Source of the DNA: Isoetes taiwanensis
Lineage: Eukaryota; Streptophyta; Lycopodiopsida; Isoetales; Isoetaceae
DNA length: 64,000 nt
Assembly: GCA_021234155.1 (NCBI GenBank)
Contig: JAJEKV010000058.1
Span: 4,040,600 to 4,104,599, forward strand
Direction: 5' to 3'
Part shown: one piece after another, positions 20,701 to 30,480 of the stretch
Layout of the letters: the number at the start of each line of letters is the position of its first letter
Position numbering within the stretch: the stretch's first letter is position 1
The notes under the pieces: model-generated
What the model saw: the letters and a program-made list of their open reading frames with translations, nothing else
Told to the model about the DNA's origin: nothing
The model's database searches: none
Program-made: the position numbers and the translations under genes

Positions 20701-21055
20701 CTAGCCCCTTGGCCTAGGCCCTTGCACCGACGTGTTTAACCTCTAAGTAAACATCCAAGATACTCGTATACTTGCTCAATAAAGTATAGTCCCATTGATC
20801 AGATAATTACATACAAGACCAAGCTCATCTGAGTTTGGCATGCTAACAACTCTTACTAGCTCAACAAGTCCTCCTTATAAGTCATAGAGGATGACTCTGG
20901 AAAACGTTCCTGCTGTCGCATCCTCATCCCTAGACTCTCCATCTGAATACTGCATTCTCAGCTCAGGACGTACCATCTTAAACATATACAAACAACACAA
21001 GGGGGTTAGTCCACAATGACTAAGTGGGGAGGAAACATTTTGGGAGCATCCACAA

Positions 21056-21142
21056 CATCAACCACAAAGCAATCTAGCGTATAACATCATCCACAAAGTA
21101 ATCTAGCATATAATATCATCCACAAAGTAATCTAGCATACCC
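21056..21142. repeat. ~29-bp tandem repeat, three copies
   Basis: Units share ATCCACAAAGTAATCTAGC with small changes and are spaced 29-30 bp apart. Non-coding. Confidence 0.8.
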
Positions 21143-21339
21143 ATCAAAGATAAGAACAACAACAATTTTACCTGCTCCATTACGCCCCTGCATTAGTTAG
21201 AACTCAGGCTACAAGCATGTTTACGTTCTCATCAATTGTATGTATGTATGCACATATGCCAATCCTTGGGTTGCGACCCCAAAGAGACCACTCTCTCCAT
21301 CTGTACATACGGGGTTTAACTCATCCGTCGGGCCATCCG

Positions 21340-21490
21340 CTCCGGATGCGGAGTTACACGGCCACCGCACCCCTCCGAAGGTGGGCCGTAAATGCAACAT
21401 GCCATCTGTCTAGCCATCTTGAATGGATGCGGAGTCTCACGGCCATTCCACCCCTCCGAAGATGGTCCGTTTGCAATGCAAGATGCAACA
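21340..21490. repeat. Paired ~80-bp imperfect repeat
   Basis: GGATGCGGAGTTACACGGCC (about 21345) recurs as GGATGCGGAGTCTCACGGCC (about 21426), each followed by CACCCCTCCGAAG. The surrounding style is LTR-like, but no matching partner LTR is visible. Confidence 0.75.
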
Positions 21491-22476
21491 TCATCCATCA
21501 TGACTTTACAAGATAGAATATCACCAATAACCTTACAGGTTGATCCAATACGAGATATCATAGAATCCTCATGCATCTTACTTCCAAGAACAACCACAAA
21601 ACAATGCAATACAATAGAATGAGGTTCATACCAAGATATTTCATAACCCAGTGACAACATCTCATCGCCACATCTCAAAGCAAGAACATGACTTCCTTAA
21701 CATATAAGCAACCATAACTTCCAGGTAATACCATAATTACACTAATGTCCTAGAGACAATTCACATATTCTACTTCATCCTGAGGTCTAAACTCATGAGA
21801 TGGACTACCACTCAGAATCTCTACTAGATATGCCATAGCATATTCCTAGCAAACATAATGCAACGCTCATACTCCATCCATCTAGCATCATAAAATCCAC
21901 CCATTACTCTATCAAAAGTACTGGCGATATATCCTTCTATGTTACGGTATCAATCTGGCCCCTATTCACAAAGGTTGCATGGAATATCCCACATACAAGA
22001 TTATAGCTCTACCAAGGAAACTCTAGGGTCCCAAATTATAATCACAATATTTAAAAGGTTCGTAGGATTAGCAATCCTCAACTCAAATAATGACCATCTA
22101 GGCTAGCAGCAATGCACCTAGGGACACATAACGCAACGGCTATCACAACGTTCCAAGATATAACAACGTAGCTGGGCGACCATCTAACTATAACCTAAAG
22201 CAAGTTCGATAGTTAGAATAGAGACCCTAGGATAGTAATACAAACTAGATTCAATAACTTAGAACCTATCAATAATTATTCACGTAAGATTCCCATTACT
22301 ATGCCTAATAAGTCCTGCAAGACTACAACTGGGTGAAAGCATGCTACGGTGTACCACTTTTGGAACCCTCAAAAGTACCTACACTGGGTACTTTTAAAAC
22401 TGGTACTTTCTGTTTTTTCTTCCCATTAAAATCAATCCAAATTTTTTGAATTGAAGGTCAATAACATGTCAATCTA

Positions 22477-22789
22477 TATCTTAACATATATAATTCTTAG
22501 GGGGAAGATGCATTTGGCATATTCGGTTGATTCCCGCCACGTATTTCCGGGGGGAAAAAATAGAGAAACAAAAAAAAAGGCCGTAAAAAATGAAATCGAA
22601 AAAATTTTTTGCTGGGATGTGTCATTGAAATGCTAAACGTGTCGTTGAAATGCTAAATTCTGTGTTATCGACATCCTTATCCATTCATTCATCCTTATCC
22701 ATTCATGTAGTTAAGGATGGCATTTAAGATTGGCCAAGATAGGACGAATTGCGGTTCTACGTGTAAAACATTTTGTGGTTTTCTTTATG
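22477..22789 (+). repeat. Internal duplicated module, copy A
   Basis: Shares TTAACATATATAATTCTTAG, a CCGCCACGTATTTCCGG block, an A-rich tract and GCGGTTCTACGTGTAAA with 24525-24932. In copy A the sequence then diverges and acquires a 55-bp tandem repeat (22808-22925) before an ATAAATAGG at about 23043. Confidence 0.9.
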
Positions 22790-22807
22790 AATTTTGAAAC
22801 ACTATAT

Positions 22808-22925
22808 TTTTCTGGCCACAAATCAATCAAGAATATATGCCAGCTATCTGGAAGACATCGTACTTTCTGGCCACAAATCAATCAAGAATATATGCCAGCT
22901 GTCTATCTGGAAGACACCGTACTTT
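22808..22925 (+). repeat. 55-bp tandem duplication
   Basis: CTGGCCACAAATCAATCAAG starts at 22812 and again at 22867; the second copy has four extra bases (GTCT). Confidence 0.9.
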
Positions 22926-24097
22926 CTTTTATTATATCCTGCCACAATGATCACAATATTATCCAGGTTAGATAAGATTACACACACCTGTCTCGTTGCA
23001 AGAATAAGGAACGTGTCTGATCGCAATAAGATAATGAAATGAATAAATAGGTCGGTTGAATACCTAGTTTCATTGAGTTAGAGAAGCGGCAGCAAGCGGC
23101 ACCAGTATTTCCGCATCAAAACAGGTATCTCCCTTCGCTTTTCTAAACCGGTTGCCTTTTTAACAGTAATACTTCTTCGTCACCTTTTTTTGTCCGTTCT
23201 ATATATGCTAGGCTAAGGCTAAGCCTCGTTACTAAAGGTTTCAAAGATATATTTAAACAAGCTCTGCCAAGCTCAATATTCTCTGACCTGCAAATGACGA
23301 GCTATCATTAGATTAACAAATATATCAAAAAGCAATTTAGGATGCTTGCTTACAGAATTTAATGGCATTTCGGCTATGGCCACAATTAAAATGAAAGCTT
23401 CTGCTGCCATATGTTTGTCTGAAAGCTCTTGCAAGGAAGTCGAAGGAGGCACCTACAAATGGAAAGCAAAATTAGGCTTTTTGCATCAAAACGTCTAGAA
23501 TGTCTACAAATGAAAAGTCAAATCTGGAGGCGAAGATGCAGAAAAACAATCGGAATTTTTAAAGTTACCCAGCCTAGAAATGAAAATCTAAGCTCGAAGA
23601 AGAAACTAGTTATGTTACAAAATGGGGGCCATATTTTTAGTAGATCAAGCTGCAGATAAACTACCTAGAGCGAAGCTGTCAAAGTGTCTTATCTCAGATC
23701 TGCAAAAGTATCTGTTAAATCTGCTCTCTTTCCTAATCTCGGCCATTTCCCAAATCAAGGCTATTCTGTACAGTCGCCATTCAGCTTTGTGGCAGCCGAC
23801 TTCCTGTCGTGGCACCTAGAAACCAGAGATAACAGTGGAGTAGTAAAAGACCAGATTCTTTGTATCTTGAAAGCTAGGAAAAATAAGAAAAAGAAGTGGG
23901 TTGTTACCAGATGGAGGAGAGCCAAGCTTCAAAGATGTCGCAGACGACACAGCAGGTAGCGAAGCGGCAAGAATGCGCGCTCAAAAATGTCGTTTTAGAA
24001 TACCCTGAAAATAAGAGATCCATGGAAAAGGACTCTTTCATTGATCCCCTCATTGATCCAGGAAAAAAGACTCTCCCTTCTTGCATTCTGTCGGGCT

Positions 24098-24334
24098 ATG
24101 GCGAAGATCCAGCCTTTCGTCTTCTTGCTGGGCGCCTTGATCGCCATCGCCATACTTTACGTTTCTTTCGAGCAGTTCAGAGACTACACTGCTTCGTTTT
24201 CTCGTTACCTTTCTTCCCCATCTTGCACAGAAATAGTCCGATTTCCGAACAATTCTTCTACCGGAGCTTCACACCGCCTCCGCTATTTCCCAACGTTGCA
24301 ACTGTTTCAGCCGCACTTAGACGCCATAGCTTAG
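24098..24334 (+). CDS. N-terminal fragment of a single-pass membrane protein inside the transposon
   Basis: The ATG at 24098 opens 78 codons. Residues about 5-24 (QPFVFLLGALIAIAILYVSF) form a hydrophobic signal anchor after a short basic start, the usual shape of plant type II Golgi enzymes. The frame ends because a 14-bp direct repeat (CTTAGACGCCATAG twice, about 24316-24343) introduces a stop; without it the frame would run to about 24420. It looks like a captured gene fragment. The parent family is not recognised. Confidence 0.4.
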   Translation: MAKIQPFVFLLGALIAIAILYVSFEQFRDYTASFSRYLSSPSCTEIVRFPNNSSTGASHRLRYFPTLQLFQPHLDAIA

Positions 24335-24524
24335 ACGCCATAGCTGGAGCAAGAGAAGTTTGCCTGGGCGGCAAAGCCCCTGTTTCAGCCAGATCAGAAC
24401 AGAGAAATTTCGAGAACTAAAAGATGCCTTCGTATTTCATGCCACCTCATATTCGTACCATCATTTCAAAATTAATGCCTTGCCACACTTATTTAATACT
24501 CTGCCACATCATGCTTTAATATCT

Positions 24525-24932
24525 TATCTTAACATATATAATTCTTAGGGGGAAGATGCATTTGGCATATTCGGTTGATTCCCGCCACGTATTTCCGGGG
24601 GGAAAAAATAGAGAAACAAAAAAAAAGGCCGTAAAAAATGAAATCGAAAAAAAAAAATTGCTGGGATGTGTCGTTGAAATGCTAAACGTGTCGTGCATCA
24701 TCTGTGTTTGTTTTTCTGTTATTGACAGTTGTAGTGTACGATAAGGATAAGGATAAGGATAAGGATAAGGATAAGGATGGCATTTAAGATTCGCCAAGTT
24801 AGGACTGATTCTCTGCTGCAGATCGGGCCAATCTCTGAAGATTCTAGCATGGCGATTTTTCTCTTGCCCAGTTGCCACGATCTCTAGGCAATTGCGGTTC
24901 TACGTGTAAATCGTTTTGTGGTTTTCTTTATG
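24525..24932 (+). repeat. Internal duplicated module, copy B
   Basis: Partner of 22477-22789. It differs by an inserted GATAAG hexamer run (24740-24779) and an extra ~95 bp between the GGCATTTAAGATT and GCGGTTCTACG blocks. It leads directly into a TATA box and a leader-like sequence. Confidence 0.9.
24740..24779. repeat. (GATAAG)n microsatellite
   Basis: About six and a half perfect hexamers. Copy A of the module has only scattered TTATCC in the opposite sense, so the run is specific to copy B. Confidence 0.9.
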
Positions 24933-24940
24933 TATAAATA
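24933..24940 (+). promoter_or_regulatory. TATA box after module B
   Basis: TATAAATA in the context TTTATGTATAAATAGGC, at the end of the duplicated module. About 85 bp further, GGTATGTCG could be a splice donor. The homologous ATAAATAGG after module A is at about 23043. The transcribed product is not identified. Confidence 0.4.
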
Positions 24941-27538
24941 GGCTTAGATTGCCCAAAGTTTTTCAGTTCATTCACCGTGAGATGCTTCATACTGTGGTTA
25001 TTTGGTTGATATAAGGTATGTCGCCTGTAAATTCCCTTGCTTTTCTTTGATTCTGTGTAATTGGAGTTACTGTTTAGAAGCATATTCACCTGCATTGGTT
25101 CTTCCTGTTGCCTGGTAACTCTGGTTTTGAAGCTGTTGAAATAGGTAAATAACTTACCTCAGATCGCAATGTTGAACATATCTTTTTTGGCTAACCTTAA
25201 CCAGAAGGCCGATGCAGCTGCATGGCATGGCAGAATAGTAACAGTTATAGTATGTTACTCTCAGGTAACCGTCCTTGCTCATGTAATTGCCAAGAAGAGG
25301 CTACACTTATGAAATAGGAGAAGGAATGCCACAAATCGACTTCAATACTGGGCTATTAATCCACAAGAGTGATGCGCACAATGACCCTGCTCAATCCTAC
25401 TCCACAAAATGATGCGCCCATATATTCTACAGCTAGGAAGCATCTGCGTACTTGGGAATAATCTGAGTGTTTTATTATGAAGCAGAGCACAAGGATCTCG
25501 GCAAATCTGCGACCACGCTTCTTGATCTGTTTCCAAAAGGCAGCCATGCTCCAATATTTCTCTAATTTTTCGTATGTTGTTAAAAAGGGGTTAATTAAAC
25601 TCCCTTTAGAGCCCATTACGGCCCATTTATTTAATTAATTATAGGCTTGGACATAAATAAAATTATGTCTACACCCATCAACGACAATATCACTACTTAC
25701 TTGCCAACAACCTTTGGTTAAGTTTCCAAAAACAATAAACAAGGTGACAAACATGTTAAAGCGTTAAGCCCCTAGGAACACATGTGCAAAATCATGCCAA
25801 AACAACCCAGGACTGGGCAGGCATGTACCCCAAATGAAAAATCATATCCAAAGAATTGTAGAAGAATAGACAAGCCCCATCAAAAGGGACTGAAGAACGT
25901 ATGCAGAATATAGCTCTCACGAAGATAAACTATAAACATTCCCTAAATATAAAAGCAACCGGGGATTAGTCATATAATAACTACCTTACAAATGTACATA
26001 GTGATAAAATGAACTGGAGAGGTACTGTGAGTGCTCATATCAGCCATAACAGCTGTCTAACCAAATCTAACGAGCCACAAATGCCACAAATATTAGTAAC
26101 TTAAACGAAAAAACAATTATTGTTATGAGAGAAACTTGACGAAGTCAACACGCAAGGTGGGGTGTCATTATGAATAGCCCTAGATCCCCATCTAGGGATA
26201 AGAAATTCCAAACCTAGATACATGAAATGAGCAAGAAAAAGAGACAACAAAGGGGCAAGGTATGAGGCCCTACGGAACTCTAAGAAAGGGATAACCCAAC
26301 AGGACAAGGGTATGAGGCCCTACGAAACTCTAAGGAATAACCTTAAAGGAAGGTGAAAGTGCACAAGAAAAAATGCAACAAAATAAAGGAAACTCATAAC
26401 AAACAACAAAGAATGGGAAGATCAAATGAGCAAGAAAATTGGAACTCAAGGAACCGTAACGACACTTATGTGTCATCCTACCCTAGCTTCCATTGTGGTG
26501 CTGACACGTGGCATTTTTCAATTCCAGGAATGTGCAGTAAATTTAGTTGCATTCTATTTTTACTTGCATTATGCATTGGGTAAAACAAGTAAGACACCTG
26601 AACCTTGGCCATCATTCATTGTGTCTATCGTACAAACTATTCCCTTTTCTGCTAGTTTGAAGATCAGCTAGTCTCTGTTAAAGGCTAGTTTCCATCTCTG
26701 AATGCTTGAGACTTCGGCAATCCTTGTGAATGTCTTGTGCTACATCAAATTGTTAGAATGGTCTGGAAGATAAAATAAATTGCAGAGGTAATCCATCAAG
26801 TATAAATAAAAAGGAAAACTACTATGTTCAGAGAGAGAAAACCTGCTGGTTATTAGACTCTCCCTGTTCTAACAAAAAATTTGCATTTGTTAGTTGCTTC
26901 AACTGGAATAAATATGAAAAACAATAACTTTGACGCAGATAAAATATCTGATGATGTGGCAATACGCAATTGAATGGTACTTTTGCATAAGGTACCGAGT
27001 TACAAAAGCTCTGGTACAGACCTTGCTGCAGCTGTTGGAGTACTTTTAATGTCCACCGTGTTTCACACTGCTTGCTTCAAGTCTTGCTCAGTAAGCAATA
27101 TAATCTGTAATAGAATTGAACATTCCAAATTATCTATGAACTTTAAAATATGTATAGATTTTTCTTCATAAGAGTGCATTGCATATGTGTTTCAAGATGT
27201 GAGATAAATATGTGTATTACAAACTAAATAAGATAAAGATGAAAAGGGATAATTAACTATGACTGGCTAATGAATCAATCTTAAATTCCAAGTAGGCCCC
27301 TATCTTTTGAAATGTTAGGGATTTTGAAGGAATCTAATAGAATATGAAGAGAATTTGCACAAAATCTAAGGGAATCTTGGAAGAATTTCGGAGATGATGT
27401 CTAGGGCATGACTCGACTGAATGGAGCTAGGCACTTGGTTTCTTGCATTTTCTTTTGCATCTCAAGGATGACCAGAGTTGAGATCTATTCGACTTAGCAC
27501 AAAACTTCTTTTGCAGCGGGTCGGAGAAGAGAAATGTT
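24941..27538. other. Interior of the TIR element, no gene recognised
   Basis: AT-rich sequence with short frames only. A near-duplicate phrase (GGTATGAGGCCCTACG(G/A)AACTC) occurs twice at about 26260-26330. No transposase motifs were seen on either strand. Confidence 0.5.
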
Positions 27539-27562
27539 CGCGGCGGCCGCAAGGCCGCCGCG
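27539..27562. repeat. Perfect GC hairpin
   Basis: Ten-base arms (CGCGGCGGCC and its complement) flank a GCAA loop in otherwise AT-rich sequence. The left arm and its flank (AGAGAAATGTTCGCGGCGGC) recur at about 33138-33159 without the right arm. Confidence 0.9.
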
Positions 27563-27750
27563 ATAAATTTCTTGTAATAATAAATGATAACAATACTATT
27601 AGAGACTAAAATGAATGAATCAACTCTCAAACTTATTGTTTATTGAGACATTTATGCAAGTTCCTAGTACCCAGTGCTGGGTACTTTTTTGGGTAGTTTT
27701 GCACTCCCTAAAAAGAACTTTAGATGGTACACCCTAGCATGCTTTCACCC

Positions 27751-27814
27751 AACTCTAAAGAATGGACCCTATTGTTCTGCAAGACTACAACTCTAAAGAA
27801 TGGACCCTATTGTT
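27751..27814. repeat. 38-bp tandem repeat carrying the empty transposon site
   Basis: The intact unit 27777-27814 reads CTGCAAGACTACAACT then CTAAAGAATGGACCCTATTG then TT. The left half of the neighbouring unit is at 22315-22330 and its right half at 27751-27776, separated by the TIR element. Confidence 0.85.
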
Positions 27815-28838
27815 CCATTAATGCATGGTCAATATTCTAAAACATAAAGGTATATTATGGTATGGTCTAAACCTTAGGATAACAACTAATATAAACAGAT
27901 GATTTACCAGACCCTTATATCCCTAAGTTCAAAAAGGAGTACTTGTGCAAAACATATGCTAGATTCAAACCTAGGTCTATAGCCTGAAAGGCTCAACTGC
28001 TAACCAACTAACATACAAGGCTTTCCATGAACTTAAGGGGCAAAATAATTATAAAGAACGAGACTTGGGAACCAAAAAGACATATTAGAGGCTCTCTTTT
28101 GCACAGAGGTACTGCCAGATTGGCAAACAAGATCAAAACTGGCTGGGATGGAGGCAGAACAGGCCAGAATTCATAAGAAAGACTTTGGATGTGACATAGA
28201 ACCAAATTGAAGATCTATTATAGCTGAAATTGGGTTCGCCATAGCTGTCGGTTCTACTGCAAGCACCACCAAGCAATACAACAAACAAAGCACTCATCAA
28301 ATCCCAAGCACGCATCAGATCCCCACCTCAGATTCTCGGATTGATTCCGCTTCCTATTGACTGGGTCTGCCTTCCCTGCTTCTATTTCCTCGTCGCCTTC
28401 CCATCTGCAAACTCCTTCCAGTTTCTGCTACTGTTCTACAATTCGGCCAGCCTCTCCTTCTCTAGAGAATAGATAGAGGAGAACAATAAACAAGATCCTT
28501 CACCAAACCAAGACCCCCTCTCCTTTGTTGACATCCAATATATATATATATACAATGAGTAAATCTCAATGCATATGCATACTAGACAAGTGTTGTGCAT
28601 ACAATCACATGCATGCATGCACATATGCATGTACATGCATGCAATCTAATGCATGCTTATCATATTTTACAAGTCCAATACGCATTAATCTAACACCTTC
28701 TGCTTATATAACCTTTGCTAATGTATTTCTATAGTTTTAAATGCCACTACTAGCATAACCCATGGACGCATATCAACAAGGTCGTTAGATGATCTACACA
28801 TCTTATACTGAGACAAAGTAAGCCACTAGGTTCGTTAC
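27815..28838. other. Unassigned sequence with simple repeats
   Basis: No gene seen. At 28542-28556 there is an (AT)n run, followed to about 28640 by GCATGC-rich alternating purine-pyrimidine sequence. Confidence 0.6.
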
Positions 28839-29690
28839 ATCCAAATACGCAGCTTCTGACCATTCTCGGTGTGAATGTCCCAACATGCAGCCCCCGGTCC
28901 CTTACGCTTCAGGGTGGCATACATAAGTCGGGCATTCTCGCCCTTCTTCGTGGCTGCAAAATATAACTGCATTTGATTGAACCACCGCATAGCTTGCTCA
29001 GCCGTTACATCCTTGCCATAGAAATCTAGCACTTTTACGCGCTTTAGAGATTTAACCTCTTCCTCAGAAACTTCCTCCAGGGACTCTTCTGGCTGAGCAA
29101 TACCTTCTATGACATTCTGAGCTACTGGTTCCTCGGCCAACCTCGTGTTTACTCCCGATGGTGCACTAGGTCCCAGTCGTGCAACCTCGTGAGGAACACT
29201 ACGATTTGCCACTGGAGCAGTTGGAGCTGCCCCAGCCACCTGTAGAAACTTCTCTACTACATTACTTAAACGAAGTTCCCGGGCTTTGCCTTTAGCAGCC
29301 CACTTCTGCAAGTTTTCTTGCATCAACCCTAGGTATCCCTGAACTTGGCTTGTTCAGCCCTTATCTCATTCAGTTCCCTAGTTAGACGGTTGATATGACC
29401 TACACTTTCGTCAGGTAGATTCACACCTACCGGACCCTCCTCAGTACTTGCTCCCAGAGCGTTCTCGGCATTCACATTATCAGCATCAGCTGCACTTCCA
29501 GCATTAACATGATCAGCACCTTCAGGAATAGCTGCTTCAGTTCTGGGGGTGCTCCCCCAACTCGAACTCGGGCAATTCATCGTCTAAATGAATGTCCTCG
29601 AGGGCGGGTATTATGCCCTCTTCAGGCGGATGCACTTCAGGCAATCCGTCAATAGGTCCAGCTGGCATATTAGGCACATGTTCAGCCATT
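28839..29690 (-). pseudogene. Gag N-terminal part of the minus-strand LTR element
   Basis: On the minus strand an ATG at about 29689 opens shortly after the primer site. The segment to 29329 is acidic with NINRLTREL-type helix sequence. A small shift near 29327 leads to 28839-29326, whose end holds the first half of a Gag domain (KVLDFYGKDVTAEQAMRWFN, CWDIHTENGQ). The second half of the domain is at 20268-20700. The protein would package element RNA; this copy is split and frameshifted. Confidence 0.8.
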
Positions 29691-29692
29691 GA

Positions 29693-29704
29693 GCTCTGAT
29701 ACCA
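29693..29704 (-). other. Primer binding site, tRNA-Met type
   Basis: Minus strand TGGTATCAGAGC, one base from the LTR end (TGTAACA). This fixes the direction of the element and the LTR edge at 29706. Confidence 0.9.
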
Positions 29705-29705
29705 C

Positions 29706-30480
29706 TGTTACAGCACAAAATTTTCACAGTGACAATCTCTGCCCGCGTGTGCCACGCCGATTAGTACCGCTCATACCTTGGATCCCAGATCCCCCACCTA
29801 ACCGCAACGGCTTGCTACTTATGCAGAGCTTGCACAGCAGACCGGTTCCTTCCAAGGAATCCTCCCTGAATGGTATCCAACGGCTTCCAAGTCCAATCCA
29901 TCCCTGGGCAGCAACAATCTGCCTTGGGCTCTAACCACAGCCTCAAGCTGCAAATCTGACCCTATGGGTCAAGCCTTCAATCACACAGACCACTGATAGC
30001 TAAATTGACCCTTAATTTCTCAAGACCCGATTTCCTCCCTTGCTTGAATTCTTGCTGCAGGTTTTATAATCCCTCCTCTAGAGTTAACTGGCAGTCTCAG
30101 GTGCCCAAAACCGGCCAGCTCATGCTTTCGTTCAATCTAATTCCATGCTTTACAGCTCATGTAGAGATCTGGCAGCCCGAATCTTCCACGATTTCGTCTT
30201 CTCTGATATATATCCGGTTTATAAGACCCACCCAACCGTTTGCTGCCACGTGTACCTTTAATGGTGCATTAAAAACCATAGCTAACTTTGCATTCTTATC
30301 ACTACCTATGTAAAGCAGTGTAATTTGTTCCCATTAAAATTTCATTTCTAATATTCCTGGGCTGAGACGAGCCCACAGGTAGGCCACGTCTATTTATTTA
30401 GGTCTTTCTAAAATAAGAGCAGAAAAAATTGTTGCTGCCACACGTGTCCTTTTCTTCTGGTCGAAGAAACCATTATGGGC
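29706..30480 (-). repeat. 5' LTR of the minus-strand element, far border uncertain
   Basis: Starts on the plus strand with TGTTACAGCAC, the inverted LTR end. A TATA-like run (minus strand TAAATAAATA, 30391-30400) fits the LTR promoter. No second LTR is in the window because the other end of the element is lost at 20265, so the outer border cannot be set. Confidence 0.55.

Larger units (their letters stand above)
22331..27750. mobile_element. 5.4-kb TIR DNA transposon, superfamily undetermined
   Basis: The ends are inverted: GGGTGAAAGCATGCT(A) then C/G then GGTGTACCA, about 26 bp with one mismatch. The element is flanked by AACT on both sides, a probable 4-bp target duplication. The target is one unit of a 38-bp repeat whose intact neighbour is at 27777-27814, so an uninterrupted version of the site is visible. 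No transposase was found inside, so it is probably non-autonomous. It carries an internal ~310-410-bp duplication, a short membrane-protein-like ORF and a strong hairpin. The right subterminal region has the palindrome GTACCCAGTGCTGGGTAC (27667-27684). Confidence 0.75.
20701..28838. other. 8.1-kb segment splitting a gag gene
   Basis: It separates two halves of one gag on the minus strand. Read on that strand it begins GTAACG and ends CCTAG, and removing it restores an uninterrupted frame, as an intron would. No clear target duplication is seen (only CTAG near both ends). Inside it are short tandem repeats, a TIR transposon (22331-27750) and about 2.7 kb of unassigned sequence. It could be an unusually large intron-like unit or an insertion that happens to join in frame. 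Confidence 0.6.

Noticed and set aside
24740-24779. Telomere-like hexamer run
   Set aside because: GATAAG is not a plant telomere repeat; it is a short microsatellite inside a transposon module.
22477-24932. The internal modules as LTRs of a 2.4-kb retrotransposon
   Set aside because: They lack TG/CA ends, a primer site and a polypurine tract, and they differ by large internal insertions.
28542-28640. Z-DNA or origin-like element
   Set aside because: It is only a simple AT plus GCATGC alternating tract; no further evidence for a function.
20701-28838. Simple LTR insertion with CTAG duplication as explanation of the split gag
   Set aside because: The ends do not start TG or end CA, and a CTAG duplication would leave a stop and a shifted frame; kept open in the findings.
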